NCBI GenBank assembly: GCA_003209165.1
Contig: QCSL01000001.1
Location: 1-64,000, forward strand
DNA: 64,000 bases
Reading direction: 5' to 3'
From: Synechococcus sp. AG-670-B23
GTDB taxonomy: Bacteria > Cyanobacteriota > Cyanobacteriia > PCC-6307 > Cyanobiaceae
Shown here: positions 1 to 9,743 of the stretch, one piece after another
Position numbering within the stretch: position 1 is the stretch's first letter
Layout of the letters: every line of letters starts with the position of its first letter
Made by a program: the position numbers and the translations under genes
Notes under the pieces: generated by a model
Database searches by the model: none
What the model was told of the DNA's origin: nothing
Seen by the model: only the letters and a program-made list of their open reading frames with translations

Positions 1-7
1 TCACCCG

Positions 8-32
8 GCCTGTCCTTGCGGCAGGCTTTTTT
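8..32 (+). terminator. Rho-independent terminator of a gene upstream of the window
   Basis: GCCTG-TCCTTGCGG-CAGGC stem-loop followed by TTTTTT. Confidence 0.6.
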
Positions 33-75
33 GTTGGCGACACACCACATCTGGCGGTGGGGACTCAGAAACTTT

Positions 76-339
76 TCAACCGGCTTCAGGAGCCCAGCCA
101 GCCTCAGCTCGCCATGTTGGTGTCCAAAGTTTGCATCGCTTTTTTAGGTGCTGTCCCTGCTGCAACTGCTTCTGCCTGAGGTTGCATCCCACCATCGTGT
201 GGCAGTGCTGGTCGACGCCATAGATGAAGTGCTGGCAGGTCATACAGACCACGCTGCCTTTCCAGTTCTTCAAGTCGCGTTCGTCAATGAAATCCCATTC
301 CTCCATAACTCTCTGCATCAGTACTGCTGTACTAATCAA
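76..339 (-). CDS. Small Cys-containing conserved cyanobacterial hypothetical protein
   Basis: 87 aa ORF with plausible composition (MEEWDFIDERDLKNWKGSVVCMTCQHFIYGVDQHCHTMVGCNLRQ); start could be the internal MEEWDF. Confidence 0.6.
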   Translation of the reverse strand: MISTAVLMQRVMEEWDFIDERDLKNWKGSVVCMTCQHFIYGVDQHCHTMVGCNLRQKQLQQGQHLKKRCKLWTPTWRAEAGWAPEAG

Positions 340-588
340 AGCGAGTGGGGTTTGGCAAGTACCAAAGGATCTAGGCCCTGGCTCAGTAGCAAGTGGGGTT
401 AGGGCAGGCGATTAGGCGTGAGGTTGCGGGTGTGACCTGGCTCTTGGCTGGCTTCGGACGTATTTGCTTTGTGATCAGTACAGCGCGAATGGCTTGCCAT
501 GATGTGTCATGTGTACACCTCTATCTGGGCCTAGACCTTGGGCCTAGTGAACGAGCCAAACTCCTTGCAAATACTAGGATTGCAACAT

Positions 589-1695
589 ATGCTCTCGTTC
601 AGCAAATATCAGGGACTGGGCAACGACTTCCTGATCGTTGAGGGCCGGCAGGGACAACTCCCCGATGCCATCAGCGATCCCGATCCCGCCTGGGTGCGAC
701 GCATCTGTGATCGGCGCTTCGGGGTGGGTGGCGATGGCCTTATCTTGGCGCTGCCTCCTCAGTCGGAGGGGGAACTGCGGATGCGAATCCTCAATGCCGA
801 TGGAAGTGAGGCCGAAATGTGCGGCAACGGCATCCGTTGCCTGGCTCGCTATCTGGCTGATACCGACGGCGATGCACCCTCCCGCTTCTGGAACATCGAA
901 ACCCTCGCGGGAATGATTCGCCCCGAACTGATAGCCGATGGCCAGTTGCGGGTGGACATGGGCCCGCCTTTCCTCACCTCCGAGGGCATCCCCACAACCC
1001 TGATGCCCGAAGACGGACTCCCGCAGGGCGTGCTGTTGCTGGAGGGCGAGCAATTGAAGGTGGCTTCCGTTGGCATGGGCAATCCCCATGTGGTGGTGCC
1101 CGTCGACGATCTCGCCAGCATTCCCTTTGATGACTGGGGCGCAGCGTTGGAGGTGCATCCGGCGTTTCCGGCCAAGACCAATGTTCATTTCCTGCAGGTG
1201 CATAGCCGTGAGAAGCTGGAAATCCGGGCCTGGGAACGGGGTGCAGGACCCACCCTGGCCTGCGGTACCGGGGCCTGTGCAACCCTGGTGGCGGCGGTAT
1301 TGCTGGGCCTCGCTGATGACTGCGCCGAGGTGGTGCTACCTGGTGGTCCGCTGATGATTGAGTGGCGCGATCGCACCGGTTCCGTGCTGATGACAGGACC
1401 CGCCGAAGCGGTATTTGACGGTGTGCTCACGCCGGATTTGGTGCCGACAGGTTCGGCGATGGCTTCCATCAGGGAAGCCCCTGATGCTCCCACGTCTCAG
1501 GCGACCGCCGCCGAATTCGATTGCTTCAAGGATTGTGCTGACCAGTGTCAACGTCCCGACCTCTGCCTCCGCGATGAGGCACAGCAGAAGGTGCAGGCCT
1601 TCCTCAGCAGCACCTCTCTCGATTCAATGCTCAATCTCGCAAGTGAGTCACTGGAACAACGCACCAAAGACCGGTTCGAGCGTGGGACGCCCTGA
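589..1695 (+). CDS. dapF: Diaminopimelate epimerase with a C-terminal Cys-rich extension
   Basis: MLSFSKYQGLGNDFLIVEGR...NADGSEAEMCGNGIRC...ACGTGACATLVAA catalytic motifs; ORF-track start (538) is probably too early. Confidence 0.93.
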   Translation: MLSFSKYQGLGNDFLIVEGRQGQLPDAISDPDPAWVRRICDRRFGVGGDGLILALPPQSEGELRMRILNADGSEAEMCGNGIRCLARYLADTDGDAPSRFWNIETLAGMIRPELIADGQLRVDMGPPFLTSEGIPTTLMPEDGLPQGVLLLEGEQLKVASVGMGNPHVVVPVDDLASIPFDDWGAALEVHPAFPAKTNVHFLQVHSREKLEIRAWERGAGPTLACGTGACATLVAAVLLGLADDCAEVVLPGGPLMIEWRDRTGSVLMTGPAEAVFDGVLTPDLVPTGSAMASIREAPDAPTSQATAAEFDCFKDCADQCQRPDLCLRDEAQQKVQAFLSSTSLDSMLNLASESLEQRTKDRFERGTP

Positions 1696-2854
1696 GCTCT
1701 ATCTGGATGCTGCAGCCACGACACCCCCTCTGCCAGCGGTGTTAGCGGTGATGCAACAACTGCAAGAGACGGCCTGGGCAAACCCCAGCAGCCTCCATGG
1801 TGCCGGGCTAGCAGCGGCGGATGCCCTCGAGCGGGCCCGGTGGTCTATGTCGGAGCGGTTCGGTGTCGGTGCAGATCAATTGATCGTCACCTCAGGGGCG
1901 ACGGAATCCGTCCACCTCGCCCTTCTTGGCAGTGCCGCCGGTTTTGCCCCTAGCCGGTTGGTGATCTCTGCGGTAGAGCATCCAGCGGTGATTGCTGCGG
2001 CCCAACAACTTGAAGCGTTGGGCTGGAGCGTTGCTGAATGGCCGGTTGATGGTCAGGGCGTGGTGCGGCTCGACCAGCTCGATCGACTGTTGTCGGCTCC
2101 GACACGCCTGGTTTCTCTAATCGCTGCCCAGGGTGAGGTGGGTGCGCTGCAGCCCGTAATCGAGGTCGCTAGGGCCTGCCGCGAACGCGGCATCGTGATC
2201 CACAGCGATGCCACTCAATTGGTGCCTCAGGGCAGTTTTCCCTTCAAGCAGCTTGGGGTCGACCTGATGACGCTCTCCGCCCACAAGTTTCGTGGTCCTC
2301 GGGGCGTGGGTTTGCTGATTCGTGCCCCAGGTGTTGCTCTTTCTTCTTTACAAGGCGGTGGTGGCCAGGAACACGGCTTGCGTTCAGGCACCGAACCCGT
2401 TGCTTTGGTCAGCGGCATGGCCGAAGCCCTGGTGGCCCTTCCCAACTTTAATCCCGTCACCCACCACGTCCCCCCGGGGTGCTCAACGCAGATCCGTCGT
2501 CAACGGGATCAACTGCTCGAACGCCTGCTTGAGCTCCCTCAGCTCCAGCTCTGCGGTCCAGCATTGGATCATCGTTTACCGCACCACATCGCCCTTTTGG
2601 CGAAAACCGCCGATGGCCAGCCCCTGCCGGGACGCGATCTGGTGCGACGGCTTGCGGCGGCGGGGGTGGCTTGCAGCAGCGGTAGTGCCTGCAGCAGTGG
2701 CAAGAGTTCCGACAGCGCTGTACTCACGGCCATGGGGTTTCCAGTGCCCGAACGGCAGTCGGGCCTGCGGTTGACCCTTGGCCCGTGGCTGTCGGATCAA
2801 GATCTCGATTCCGTTCCCGGCCGATTTGAATCGGTGTTGGAGGCGTTTTCCTGA
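1682..2854 (+). CDS. Cysteine desulfurase (NifS/IscS family aminotransferase class V)
   Basis: YLDAAATTPPLP...SGATES...SAHKFRGPRGVGLL...SGSACSSGKSS; GTG start overlapping dapF 3' end. Confidence 0.92.
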   Translation: MGRPELYLDAAATTPPLPAVLAVMQQLQETAWANPSSLHGAGLAAADALERARWSMSERFGVGADQLIVTSGATESVHLALLGSAAGFAPSRLVISAVEHPAVIAAAQQLEALGWSVAEWPVDGQGVVRLDQLDRLLSAPTRLVSLIAAQGEVGALQPVIEVARACRERGIVIHSDATQLVPQGSFPFKQLGVDLMTLSAHKFRGPRGVGLLIRAPGVALSSLQGGGGQEHGLRSGTEPVALVSGMAEALVALPNFNPVTHHVPPGCSTQIRRQRDQLLERLLELPQLQLCGPALDHRLPHHIALLAKTADGQPLPGRDLVRRLAAAGVACSSGSACSSGKSSDSAVLTAMGFPVPERQSGLRLTLGPWLSDQDLDSVPGRFESVLEAFS

Positions 2855-2866
2855 CATGCTTTGGCA

Positions 2867-3583
2867 ATGACTCAATTCGACGCTGCATGCCTCGACCTCC
2901 CCGCGGATCTGCTCGCTGCGGAGCAGGACATGCTGCACGCCGCACTGGCGGCGGTGGGATCCGGCGAAGGTCAACGCTGGGCTGCGAGCCTCCGGTTTGA
3001 GGGTCTTCGACTGCTACCGGTGGCGGTGCGTCTGGCACGTGCACTCATCGCTGCTGATCAGAAGCTGCTGATGGTTTGGCCCGATGCTGGTGCTGCTGCC
3101 CTGGCCCGGCGTGATGCAGAAGACCTCAAAGAAGTCATTATTGATTTCAATCAGCTGAAACGTGCAGAGAGCGACTCCCCCGACACACGCCTGCTGCTTG
3201 CGGTGAATCCCTCCCCTGCCGATTACGAAGAGTTCCAGGCGTTATGTGAGAACCACGCTGGAGTGGTTCTGATGCTTAATGGGCGTCTTGAAGATGCTGC
3301 TGTGGGCATTGGCAGCGTGGCTCGGGAGCGCCGAAAGGGTTTTGTGGCTAGTTGGAAGCAGGCCTATTGGCTTCAGCCACTAGAGGGAGGAGCGCTAATG
3401 CGCTGCTTCCCCGATGACTGGCGTCTCTATCGCCAGGATCCCGATGGTTATCGGCAGCTGGAGGTTCTTCTTGAACGTCCGGATCCCGACACCACAGCAG
3501 CACTTCTGGCCGGGGAAGATCCTGACAGCATCAAGCAACAGCTTTCAGGCGTGGACCGCTTCCTTGATGGTCTGCGCAATTGA
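2867..3583 (+). CDS. DUF1995 family protein
   Basis: Matches remembered cyanobacterial/plastid DUF1995 pattern (LLAVNPSPADYEEFQ..., ERRKGFVASWKQAYWLQPL). Confidence 0.7.
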   Translation: MTQFDAACLDLPADLLAAEQDMLHAALAAVGSGEGQRWAASLRFEGLRLLPVAVRLARALIAADQKLLMVWPDAGAAALARRDAEDLKEVIIDFNQLKRAESDSPDTRLLLAVNPSPADYEEFQALCENHAGVVLMLNGRLEDAAVGIGSVARERRKGFVASWKQAYWLQPLEGGALMRCFPDDWRLYRQDPDGYRQLEVLLERPDPDTTAALLAGEDPDSIKQQLSGVDRFLDGLRN

Positions 3584-3645
3584 GCTCCGTCTGGCTTGAT
3601 CCAGGCTCAGACACTCTTTAAGGTTCGTGCTCAAGGTCCCTTTCG

Positions 3646-4152
3646 ATGGTGCTCAACAGGCTGCGATCCCTTTCCCCCATCGATGCAGTGGCTGGAGTCG
3701 TCGCCCTGGCAGCTCTGGGTGGGGTGATCTGGTCCCCCAAGCTCTCAAATTCGGTCGCCAAAGCCACGGGTGCTGTGAGGCCTGTGCAGGTCAGCGTTGA
3801 TGTTCATCGTCTGTACAGCGCTGATCCCGAACAGCTACTGAATTCAGCCCGGGAGGAAGCAGCCCTCAACATCGTGATCCGCAACCAACCAGTGGGGAGG
3901 GTGACCCTTGTGTCGGTGGATGACCTCACCAACCCCCTTACGGCGGTCCAGCCCGATGGTTCGGTGGTGATCGCTGATGCCCCCCGCACGGGCCTGCCCC
4001 GGCATGCCCGGTTTGTGATGGAGGCCCAGGCTGAAATCAAATCCTCAGGTGTTGTGATTGGTGGCACTAAGTTGAAGGTGGGCGTGCCTGTTGAGCTGGA
4101 AGGACACCTCTACCGCTTGAACGGTGTTGTCAGCGGAGTGACGCCTCTGTGA
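3646..4152 (+). CDS. DUF4330-like membrane-anchored protein
   Basis: LRSLSPIDAVAGVVALAALGGVIWSPKLSNSVAKATG N-terminal anchor typical of the family. Confidence 0.65.
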   Translation: MVLNRLRSLSPIDAVAGVVALAALGGVIWSPKLSNSVAKATGAVRPVQVSVDVHRLYSADPEQLLNSAREEAALNIVIRNQPVGRVTLVSVDDLTNPLTAVQPDGSVVIADAPRTGLPRHARFVMEAQAEIKSSGVVIGGTKLKVGVPVELEGHLYRLNGVVSGVTPL

Positions 4153-5456
4153 TTCGCTCCGCCCTGGTCACCCTGCTGGTGCTGGCGCCCCAGTTGCCTA
4201 TCAGGGCAGCCCCTCCGCTGTTGGCACCGCCACCGGTCGTTCAACGTCAGGGCCAGGCCTTGCTCACCAGTGGGGCCCTTTGTCCTGCCTTGCAAACAGC
4301 CGTGGAATCGTCCGTGGGGCCGGAAGAGCGACTTTGGAGCGTCAGCGTTCTCGATCAACGTGGTCAGCTGCTGGCTGATCTGAACGGGGGGATTCCCCGT
4401 ATCCCCGCATCGAATCAGAAACTGGTAAGCACGGCCTTTGCTCTGGATCGGCTTGGCCCCGATTTCCGGCTGAAAACGCAGCTGTTGCGTCACGCCGATG
4501 GATCTCTCGAGATCGTGGGGGAGGGCGATCCTGACCTCAGCATTGCCGAGATCCAGAAGTTCGTCATGGTGGCTCTTGGCCAGGGCGGCTCCCTCACCCC
4601 CGCCAGCCTTGCCGTTGCGCCTCTTCAGTTGATGGTGCGAGAGGAACCGCGTCAGCGCTGGTGGCCCGCTGATTGGGATCCTGCGGATCGCTCTTACGCC
4701 TACGGCGCACCGATCACCCGCCTCGCCCTCACCAGCAATGCCCTGCACATGGCAGTGATGGATCCAGCGGCCCGGTTGCAACGGATTCTTCACTCCACCG
4801 TCCGTCAGCAGGGGGGACAGATCCACTTGCTGATGGTCGATCAGCAAACCCGGGAAGCTGCCCTCGAGCAGAGTAACGAGGGGAGTGTGGTGTTGCACAG
4901 CGAGGATTCTGCGCCAATGCACGCCTTACTCAGCCTAGCCAACACCGAGAGCCATAACTTCACCGCTGAGGTGCTGATACGTGAGGCGGCGAACATCTGG
5001 GATGTGAATCGTGCGTCGCTTGCCACCACCCTATGGATGCAAGCCCAGGGTCTCCCGATGACAGGTATTCGGGTTCGGGATGGCAGCGGACTTTCACGGG
5101 GAAACCGTCTCACGAGCCGTTCCCTGTCCATCTTGCTATGGCGCATGGCGCAACACCCACTTGCGGCTTATTACCAGGCCTCAATGGCGATTGCTGGTAA
5201 GAGGGGGACGCTACGCAACTATTTCCGCGGCACTTCACTTCAGGGTCGCTTCTGGGGCAAAACAGGAACTCTCACCGGTGTTCGATCGATTTCCGGAATT
5301 CTTGAAACGCCCGGTGGACCCCGCTACGTGAGCATGATCGCCAACGGGGCCTATGCACCCAACACCGTGATGGGGGATATCCTTCTGGCTAGCCAGCGGA
5401 TCAGCCGTTGCCCCGCATGGAACGCAGCCGGGACGCTGCCCGGTGGGCGCGACTGA
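4149..5456 (+). CDS. dacB: D-alanyl-D-alanine carboxypeptidase/endopeptidase (PBP4, S13 family)
   Basis: IPASNQKLVSTAFALDRLG (SxxK), RDGSGLSRGN (SxN-like), GKTGTL motif; 4-nt overlap with upstream CDS. Confidence 0.85.
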   Translation: MIRSALVTLLVLAPQLPIRAAPPLLAPPPVVQRQGQALLTSGALCPALQTAVESSVGPEERLWSVSVLDQRGQLLADLNGGIPRIPASNQKLVSTAFALDRLGPDFRLKTQLLRHADGSLEIVGEGDPDLSIAEIQKFVMVALGQGGSLTPASLAVAPLQLMVREEPRQRWWPADWDPADRSYAYGAPITRLALTSNALHMAVMDPAARLQRILHSTVRQQGGQIHLLMVDQQTREAALEQSNEGSVVLHSEDSAPMHALLSLANTESHNFTAEVLIREAANIWDVNRASLATTLWMQAQGLPMTGIRVRDGSGLSRGNRLTSRSLSILLWRMAQHPLAAYYQASMAIAGKRGTLRNYFRGTSLQGRFWGKTGTLTGVRSISGILETPGGPRYVSMIANGAYAPNTVMGDILLASQRISRCPAWNAAGTLPGGRD

Positions 5457-6417
5457 TCGACACGGTCTTGGAGTCATTAACGATGTCCCCAAGCGACGCT
5501 GAGCGGATTGTCTGAATCTTGGAGAGCTCTTGACGGCCGGCCATCACCACCTGGGCCATTTCCTTGAGGCGCACTTCCAGCTCACCCAACGTTTGTTCGG
5601 CGTAACGGTTAGCGCCGTCCTGAACACCAGCGGCCTCCTGGCGGCTGCGTTGGATCAGCGACTCGCACTGCTGTTGTGTCTGCTGGCGGAACTGCAGCGC
5701 GTCGTTGTGGATTCGCTCGGCCTCGTCACGGCCTTCATTCTGCAATCGTAGGGCTTCACGGCGAATGGCATCGAGATCCTGCAGAGCCTGCTGGCGGTTA
5801 GCTTCATGCTGCTCAGCATGTTGGCGCTTGAGTTCAATAGCGGTTTTCTCGATCTCCTGGATTTGCTGTTGGGCCCGTTGGCGGCTGGCTTCAAGTCGCT
5901 CGGCCTGTTGCCGCTTGAGTTCAATCGCCTCCTGATCCAGTTGTTGGCGACGCTCCATTGCTTCCTGCTCAAGCTGCTGGCGGCGAGAGGCGAACTGCTG
6001 CTCCAATTGCGCCAGCTTGCCTTGCATCTCCTGTTCCAACTTGGCGCCCTGTTGTCGTGTCTTCTGGAGCAGTTGTTCACACTGCTGGCGGGTCTGGTCA
6101 CGCATCTCATTCACCTGCCGTTCCGCTTCCTGACGAATGGCGGCGTTGTTCACCAGTTGTTCCCGCTGACGCTGGGCCTGCTCGACAATTTCATCGGCGC
6201 TCTTGCGGGCGGTGTTGATGAACTCATCCCGGCGCTCCAGCAATTTGACGGCCCGCTCCAGCTCCTTCGGCAATTCTTCGCGGACGGCATCAAGAAGCTC
6301 TACGGCATCGGTTTCGTTCACCAGACGTCCTCCGGTGAAGGGCAGCCGGCTGCCCTCCAACACAACTTCCTCCAAATGATCGAGTTGATCGAGAATGGAG
6401 AACCGGACGTCGTTCAT
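5401..6417 (-). CDS. Long coiled-coil protein (DivIVA / ATP-synthase B-like architecture), conserved hypothetical
   Basis: 338 aa, Gln/Glu/Arg-rich heptads with an internal 29-aa tandem repeat. Confidence 0.75.
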   Translation of the reverse strand: MNDVRFSILDQLDHLEEVVLEGSRLPFTGGRLVNETDAVELLDAVREELPKELERAVKLLERRDEFINTARKSADEIVEQAQRQREQLVNNAAIRQEAERQVNEMRDQTRQQCEQLLQKTRQQGAKLEQEMQGKLAQLEQQFASRRQQLEQEAMERRQQLDQEAIELKRQQAERLEASRQRAQQQIQEIEKTAIELKRQHAEQHEANRQQALQDLDAIRREALRLQNEGRDEAERIHNDALQFRQQTQQQCESLIQRSRQEAAGVQDGANRYAEQTLGELEVRLKEMAQVVMAGRQELSKIQTIRSASLGDIVNDSKTVSISRAHRAASRLRSMRGNG

Positions 6418-6418
6418 C

Positions 6419-6910
6419 TCAGCTGGCAGGGAAAGCCGAATTAAAGAGCCTGTTGAGGTCCTTCGCCACCTCTGGCGGCACCATGTGGTCGATCGATCCT
6501 CCGAAGCGGGCCACTTCCTTCACCACAGAGCTGCTGAGAAAGCTGTGGCGTGCCGTTGTGGCCATGAACACCGTCTCCAGATCTTCCGTCAGCGAGCGGT
6601 TGGTGTGTGCGATCTGCAGTTCGTATTCGAAATCACTCATCGCTCGTAGGCCCCGCAGGATCAGATCAGCGCGATGGGTTACGGCACAGTTCACCGTGAG
6701 GCCATCGAAACTGATCACTTCGACGCCGGAGAGGTGGAGCGTCGCCGTGCGGATCTGTTCAATCCGTTCGTCGACGCTGAAGGCTGGAAGTTTGCTCGGA
6801 TTGCTGAGCACAGCAACGACCACTTCGCCAAACAGGCTCACCGCCCTTTCAATCAGATCCATGTGCCCGTTGGTAAGGGGGTCGAAACTTCCGGGATAGA
6901 GCGCCCGCAT
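6419..6910 (-). CDS. coaD: Phosphopantetheine adenylyltransferase
   Basis: [23 protein letters not shown]...[15 protein letters not shown]. Confidence 0.97.
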   Translation of the reverse strand: MRALYPGSFDPLTNGHMDLIERAVSLFGEVVVAVLSNPSKLPAFSVDERIEQIRTATLHLSGVEVISFDGLTVNCAVTHRADLILRGLRAMSDFEYELQIAHTNRSLTEDLETVFMATTARHSFLSSSVVKEVARFGGSIDHMVPPEVAKDLNRLFNSAFPAS

Positions 6911-6979
6911 CGGAAATCAGCGATGGGCGGATCCTATGCAGCGGATCGCTGTTTAGATTTCAGCCACCGCATCTATGCC

Positions 6980-7462
6980 ATGAGCCTCGACGCCGACGCC
7001 AAGAAGGTCCTGCTTCGCAAGATCCCCCACGGACTCTTCATCTGCGGCGTGCGCAACGGCGATGAGGTCAACGGTTTCACTGCCAGCTGGGTCACCCAGG
7101 GATCCTTTGAACCGCCTTTGGTGGTGATGGGCGTTCGGGCTGACAGCAGCAGTCATGCCATCATCGAGGCCACAGGCAAGTTCTCCCTCAATGTGCTGAG
7201 GTCAGATCAGAAGGATCTGGCGGCTGTCTTTTTCAAGCCTCAGAAGGCTCTTGGTGGTCGCTTCGAAGCTGCACCGTTCGAGGAAGGCGAACTCGGTCTG
7301 CCTCTCCTCAATGATGCCGTCGGGGGTGTGGAGTGCGAGCTCGTTGGTTCCATCAAGCACGGTGACCACACAGTTTTCGTTGGCGAAGTGAAAACGGCGC
7401 GTCTAATTGCAGATTGCGAGGCCTTGAATCTTGCCAGCACCGGCTGGAATTACGGCGGCTGA
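6980..7462 (+). CDS. Flavin reductase family protein
   Basis: MSLDADAKKVLLRKIPHGLFICG...NGFTASWVTQGSFEPPLV; ORF-track start at 6674 overlaps coaD and is unlikely. Confidence 0.85.
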   Translation: MSLDADAKKVLLRKIPHGLFICGVRNGDEVNGFTASWVTQGSFEPPLVVMGVRADSSSHAIIEATGKFSLNVLRSDQKDLAAVFFKPQKALGGRFEAAPFEEGELGLPLLNDAVGGVECELVGSIKHGDHTVFVGEVKTARLIADCEALNLASTGWNYGG

Positions 7463-7471
7463 GCTTGCCTA

Positions 7472-9457
7472 GTGGATGCCGCTTCCGGTACACCGCTGCT
7501 TAAGCAGCCAGAACGCCTTGAACGCCGCCTGAAAGAGATCCCGGCTGAGCCGGGTTGTTATCTGTTGCGGGACGTCGACGACCGGATTCTTTACGTCGGC
7601 AAGTCAAAGGCATTGCGCAGCAGGGTGCGCAGCTACTTCCGCAGCCGCCACGATCTGTCGCCTCGGATCCGGCTGATGACGCGCCAGGTCTGTGAGATCG
7701 AGTTCATTGTCACCGACAGCGAGGCGGAAGCCCTCGCGCTCGAATCCAACCTGATCAAAAACCATCAGCCGCACTTCAACGTGTTGCTGAAGGACGACAA
7801 AAAATATCCCTACCTCTGCATCACCTGGAGTGAGGCTTACCCACGAATTTTCATCACTCGTCGCCGGCGCTTTCGCAGTCCTCTGGATCGCTTTTACGGG
7901 CCCTATGTCGATGTCGGGCTGCTGCGCCGAACGCTGTTCCTGGTGAAACGGGTGTTCCCGCTGCGACAAAGGCCCCGTCCGATGTACCCCGACCGGACTT
8001 GCCTCAACTACAGCATTGGGCGCTGTCCGGGGGTCTGTCAGGAAAAAATCAGCTCGGATAATTATCACCGCACCCTGCGCAAGGTGGCGATGGTGTTTCA
8101 GGGCCGCAGCGATGAATTGCAGCAACTGCTTCAGGAGCAGATGGAGCGATATGCCGAGCGGATGGACTACGAATCGGCAGCCCGGGTTCGCGATCAACTT
8201 CATGGGCTGGATCAGCTCACCGCTGACCAGAAGATGAGCCTGCCTGATTCCTCCGTGAGTCGGGATGTGCTGGCCCTTGCCTTTGATGAGCGGCTGGCGG
8301 CCGTGCAGCTTTTTCAAATGCGGGCCGGGAAGTTGGTGGGACGTCTCGGCTACACCGCCGATGCTTCCAGCCTTGAACCGGGCCTGATTCTGCAACGGGT
8401 GATAGAGGAGCACTACAGCCAGGTGGATTCCGTTGAGGTGCCCCCCGAGCTGCTGGTGCAGCACGCTCTACCCCAACAGAAGCTGATGGAGGACTGGCTC
8501 TCCGAACAGCGGGAGCGTCGGGTGCAGATCCACTGCCCGCAGCGGCAGCAGAAGGCTGACCTGATCGAACTGGTGCAGCGCAATGCCGAGTTTGAGTTGC
8601 TCCGCGCCAAGCAAGGCCAAGAGAAGCAGTCGTTGGCCACGGAGGATCTGGCGCAACTGCTTGAGTTGCCTACCCCGCCGCGTCGGATCGAAGGGTACGA
8701 CATCAGCCACATCCAGGGCAGCGATGCAGTGGCCTCCCAAGTGGTGTTTATCGACGGACTGCCTGCCAAGCAGCATTACCGCAAGTACAAGATCCGCAGC
8801 AGCAGCATCCGTTCTGGCCACAGCGATGACTTCATGGCGATGGCGGAGATCATGCGCCGCCGTTTTCGGCGCTGGGCCCGGGCCAAGGCGGAGGGAGTGG
8901 ATGTGGGTGCGCTGCGTCACAAGGGCGGCAGCGCCCTACAGACCGATGGCCTCAACGACTGGCCCGATGTGGTGATGATCGACGGCGGCAAAGGCCAGCT
9001 TTCCGCCGTGATGGAGGCCCTGCGTGAGCTAGATCTGCATGAGGATCTCAACGTCTGCTCCCTCGCCAAGCAGCGCGAAGAGGTTTTTCTCCCAGGCGAA
9101 AGCCAGCCGCTGGAGAGTGAACCGGACCAGCTCGGTGTTGTGCTCCTGCGTCGGTTGCGGGACGAAGCCCACCGTTTTGCCGTCAGCTTCCACCGCCAGC
9201 AGCGGGGTGAGCGGATGAAGCGTTCACGCCTGTCGGACATCCCTGGGGTCGGGCCCAAGCGGGTCAAGGATCTATTGGCTCATTTCCATTCGATTGATGC
9301 CATCCAACTGGCATCGTTTGAGACCTTGTCCAAGGCCCCTGGCGTGGGCCCGGCGTTGGCCCGCGATATCCATGATTTCTTCCACCCTTCAGACGACGGA
9401 ACCGACGCTGATGCCAGGGCTGCTTTAGAAGAACAGACTCAGGAATCCTCCGCGTGA
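7472..9457 (+). CDS. uvrC: Excinuclease ABC subunit C
   Basis: GIY-YIG N-terminus ([30 protein letters not shown]), UvrC homology domain, C-terminal HhH. Confidence 0.97.
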   Translation: MDAASGTPLLKQPERLERRLKEIPAEPGCYLLRDVDDRILYVGKSKALRSRVRSYFRSRHDLSPRIRLMTRQVCEIEFIVTDSEAEALALESNLIKNHQPHFNVLLKDDKKYPYLCITWSEAYPRIFITRRRRFRSPLDRFYGPYVDVGLLRRTLFLVKRVFPLRQRPRPMYPDRTCLNYSIGRCPGVCQEKISSDNYHRTLRKVAMVFQGRSDELQQLLQEQMERYAERMDYESAARVRDQLHGLDQLTADQKMSLPDSSVSRDVLALAFDERLAAVQLFQMRAGKLVGRLGYTADASSLEPGLILQRVIEEHYSQVDSVEVPPELLVQHALPQQKLMEDWLSEQRERRVQIHCPQRQQKADLIELVQRNAEFELLRAKQGQEKQSLATEDLAQLLELPTPPRRIEGYDISHIQGSDAVASQVVFIDGLPAKQHYRKYKIRSSSIRSGHSDDFMAMAEIMRRRFRRWARAKAEGVDVGALRHKGGSALQTDGLNDWPDVVMIDGGKGQLSAVMEALRELDLHEDLNVCSLAKQREEVFLPGESQPLESEPDQLGVVLLRRLRDEAHRFAVSFHRQQRGERMKRSRLSDIPGVGPKRVKDLLAHFHSIDAIQLASFETLSKAPGVGPALARDIHDFFHPSDDGTDADARAALEEQTQESSA

Positions 9458-9741
9458 TCCTTCATCTCTGCATGGCTCTGGCAGGAGTGCTTCTGCTCGC
9501 TACTCCGGTTTGGGCGTCCCCTGGCCTGTGCACGGGGCCTGTGTGTGCCGATGGCATCACACGCAGTGCCAAGAACCACTGGCAGTTGGTGCTACGGCTC
9601 AACGATCAGCAGGGGCATCGCGAAAAAGTGGTGATGAATTGCCGGGCCGGCCAGCTGAGCCCCATGGCCGGGCCCGTTGATCGCGCCTATGCCTCCGCTC
9701 TGGGACGGCGTGCATGCCGTCTTGCAGGGGAGGACATCTGA
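9454..9741 (+). CDS. Small secreted hypothetical protein
   Basis: Signal peptide-like N-terminus [22 protein letters not shown]; 4-nt overlap with uvrC. Confidence 0.6.
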   Translation: MILHLCMALAGVLLLATPVWASPGLCTGPVCADGITRSAKNHWQLVLRLNDQQGHREKVVMNCRAGQLSPMAGPVDRAYASALGRRACRLAGEDI

Positions 9742-9743
9742 CG

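Noticed and set aside
340-588. Imperfect repeats (gcgagtggggttt / gcaagtggggtta; gggcctag twice) upstream of dapF
   Set aside because: Too short and degenerate to support a functional claim.
574-1203. 209 aa minus-strand ORF across dapF
   Set aside because: Antisense to a clear dapF with catalytic motifs; His/Gln-rich translation is a GC-rich frame artefact.
7604-8464. 286 aa minus-strand ORF inside uvrC
   Set aside because: Fully antisense to uvrC with no domain-like sequence.
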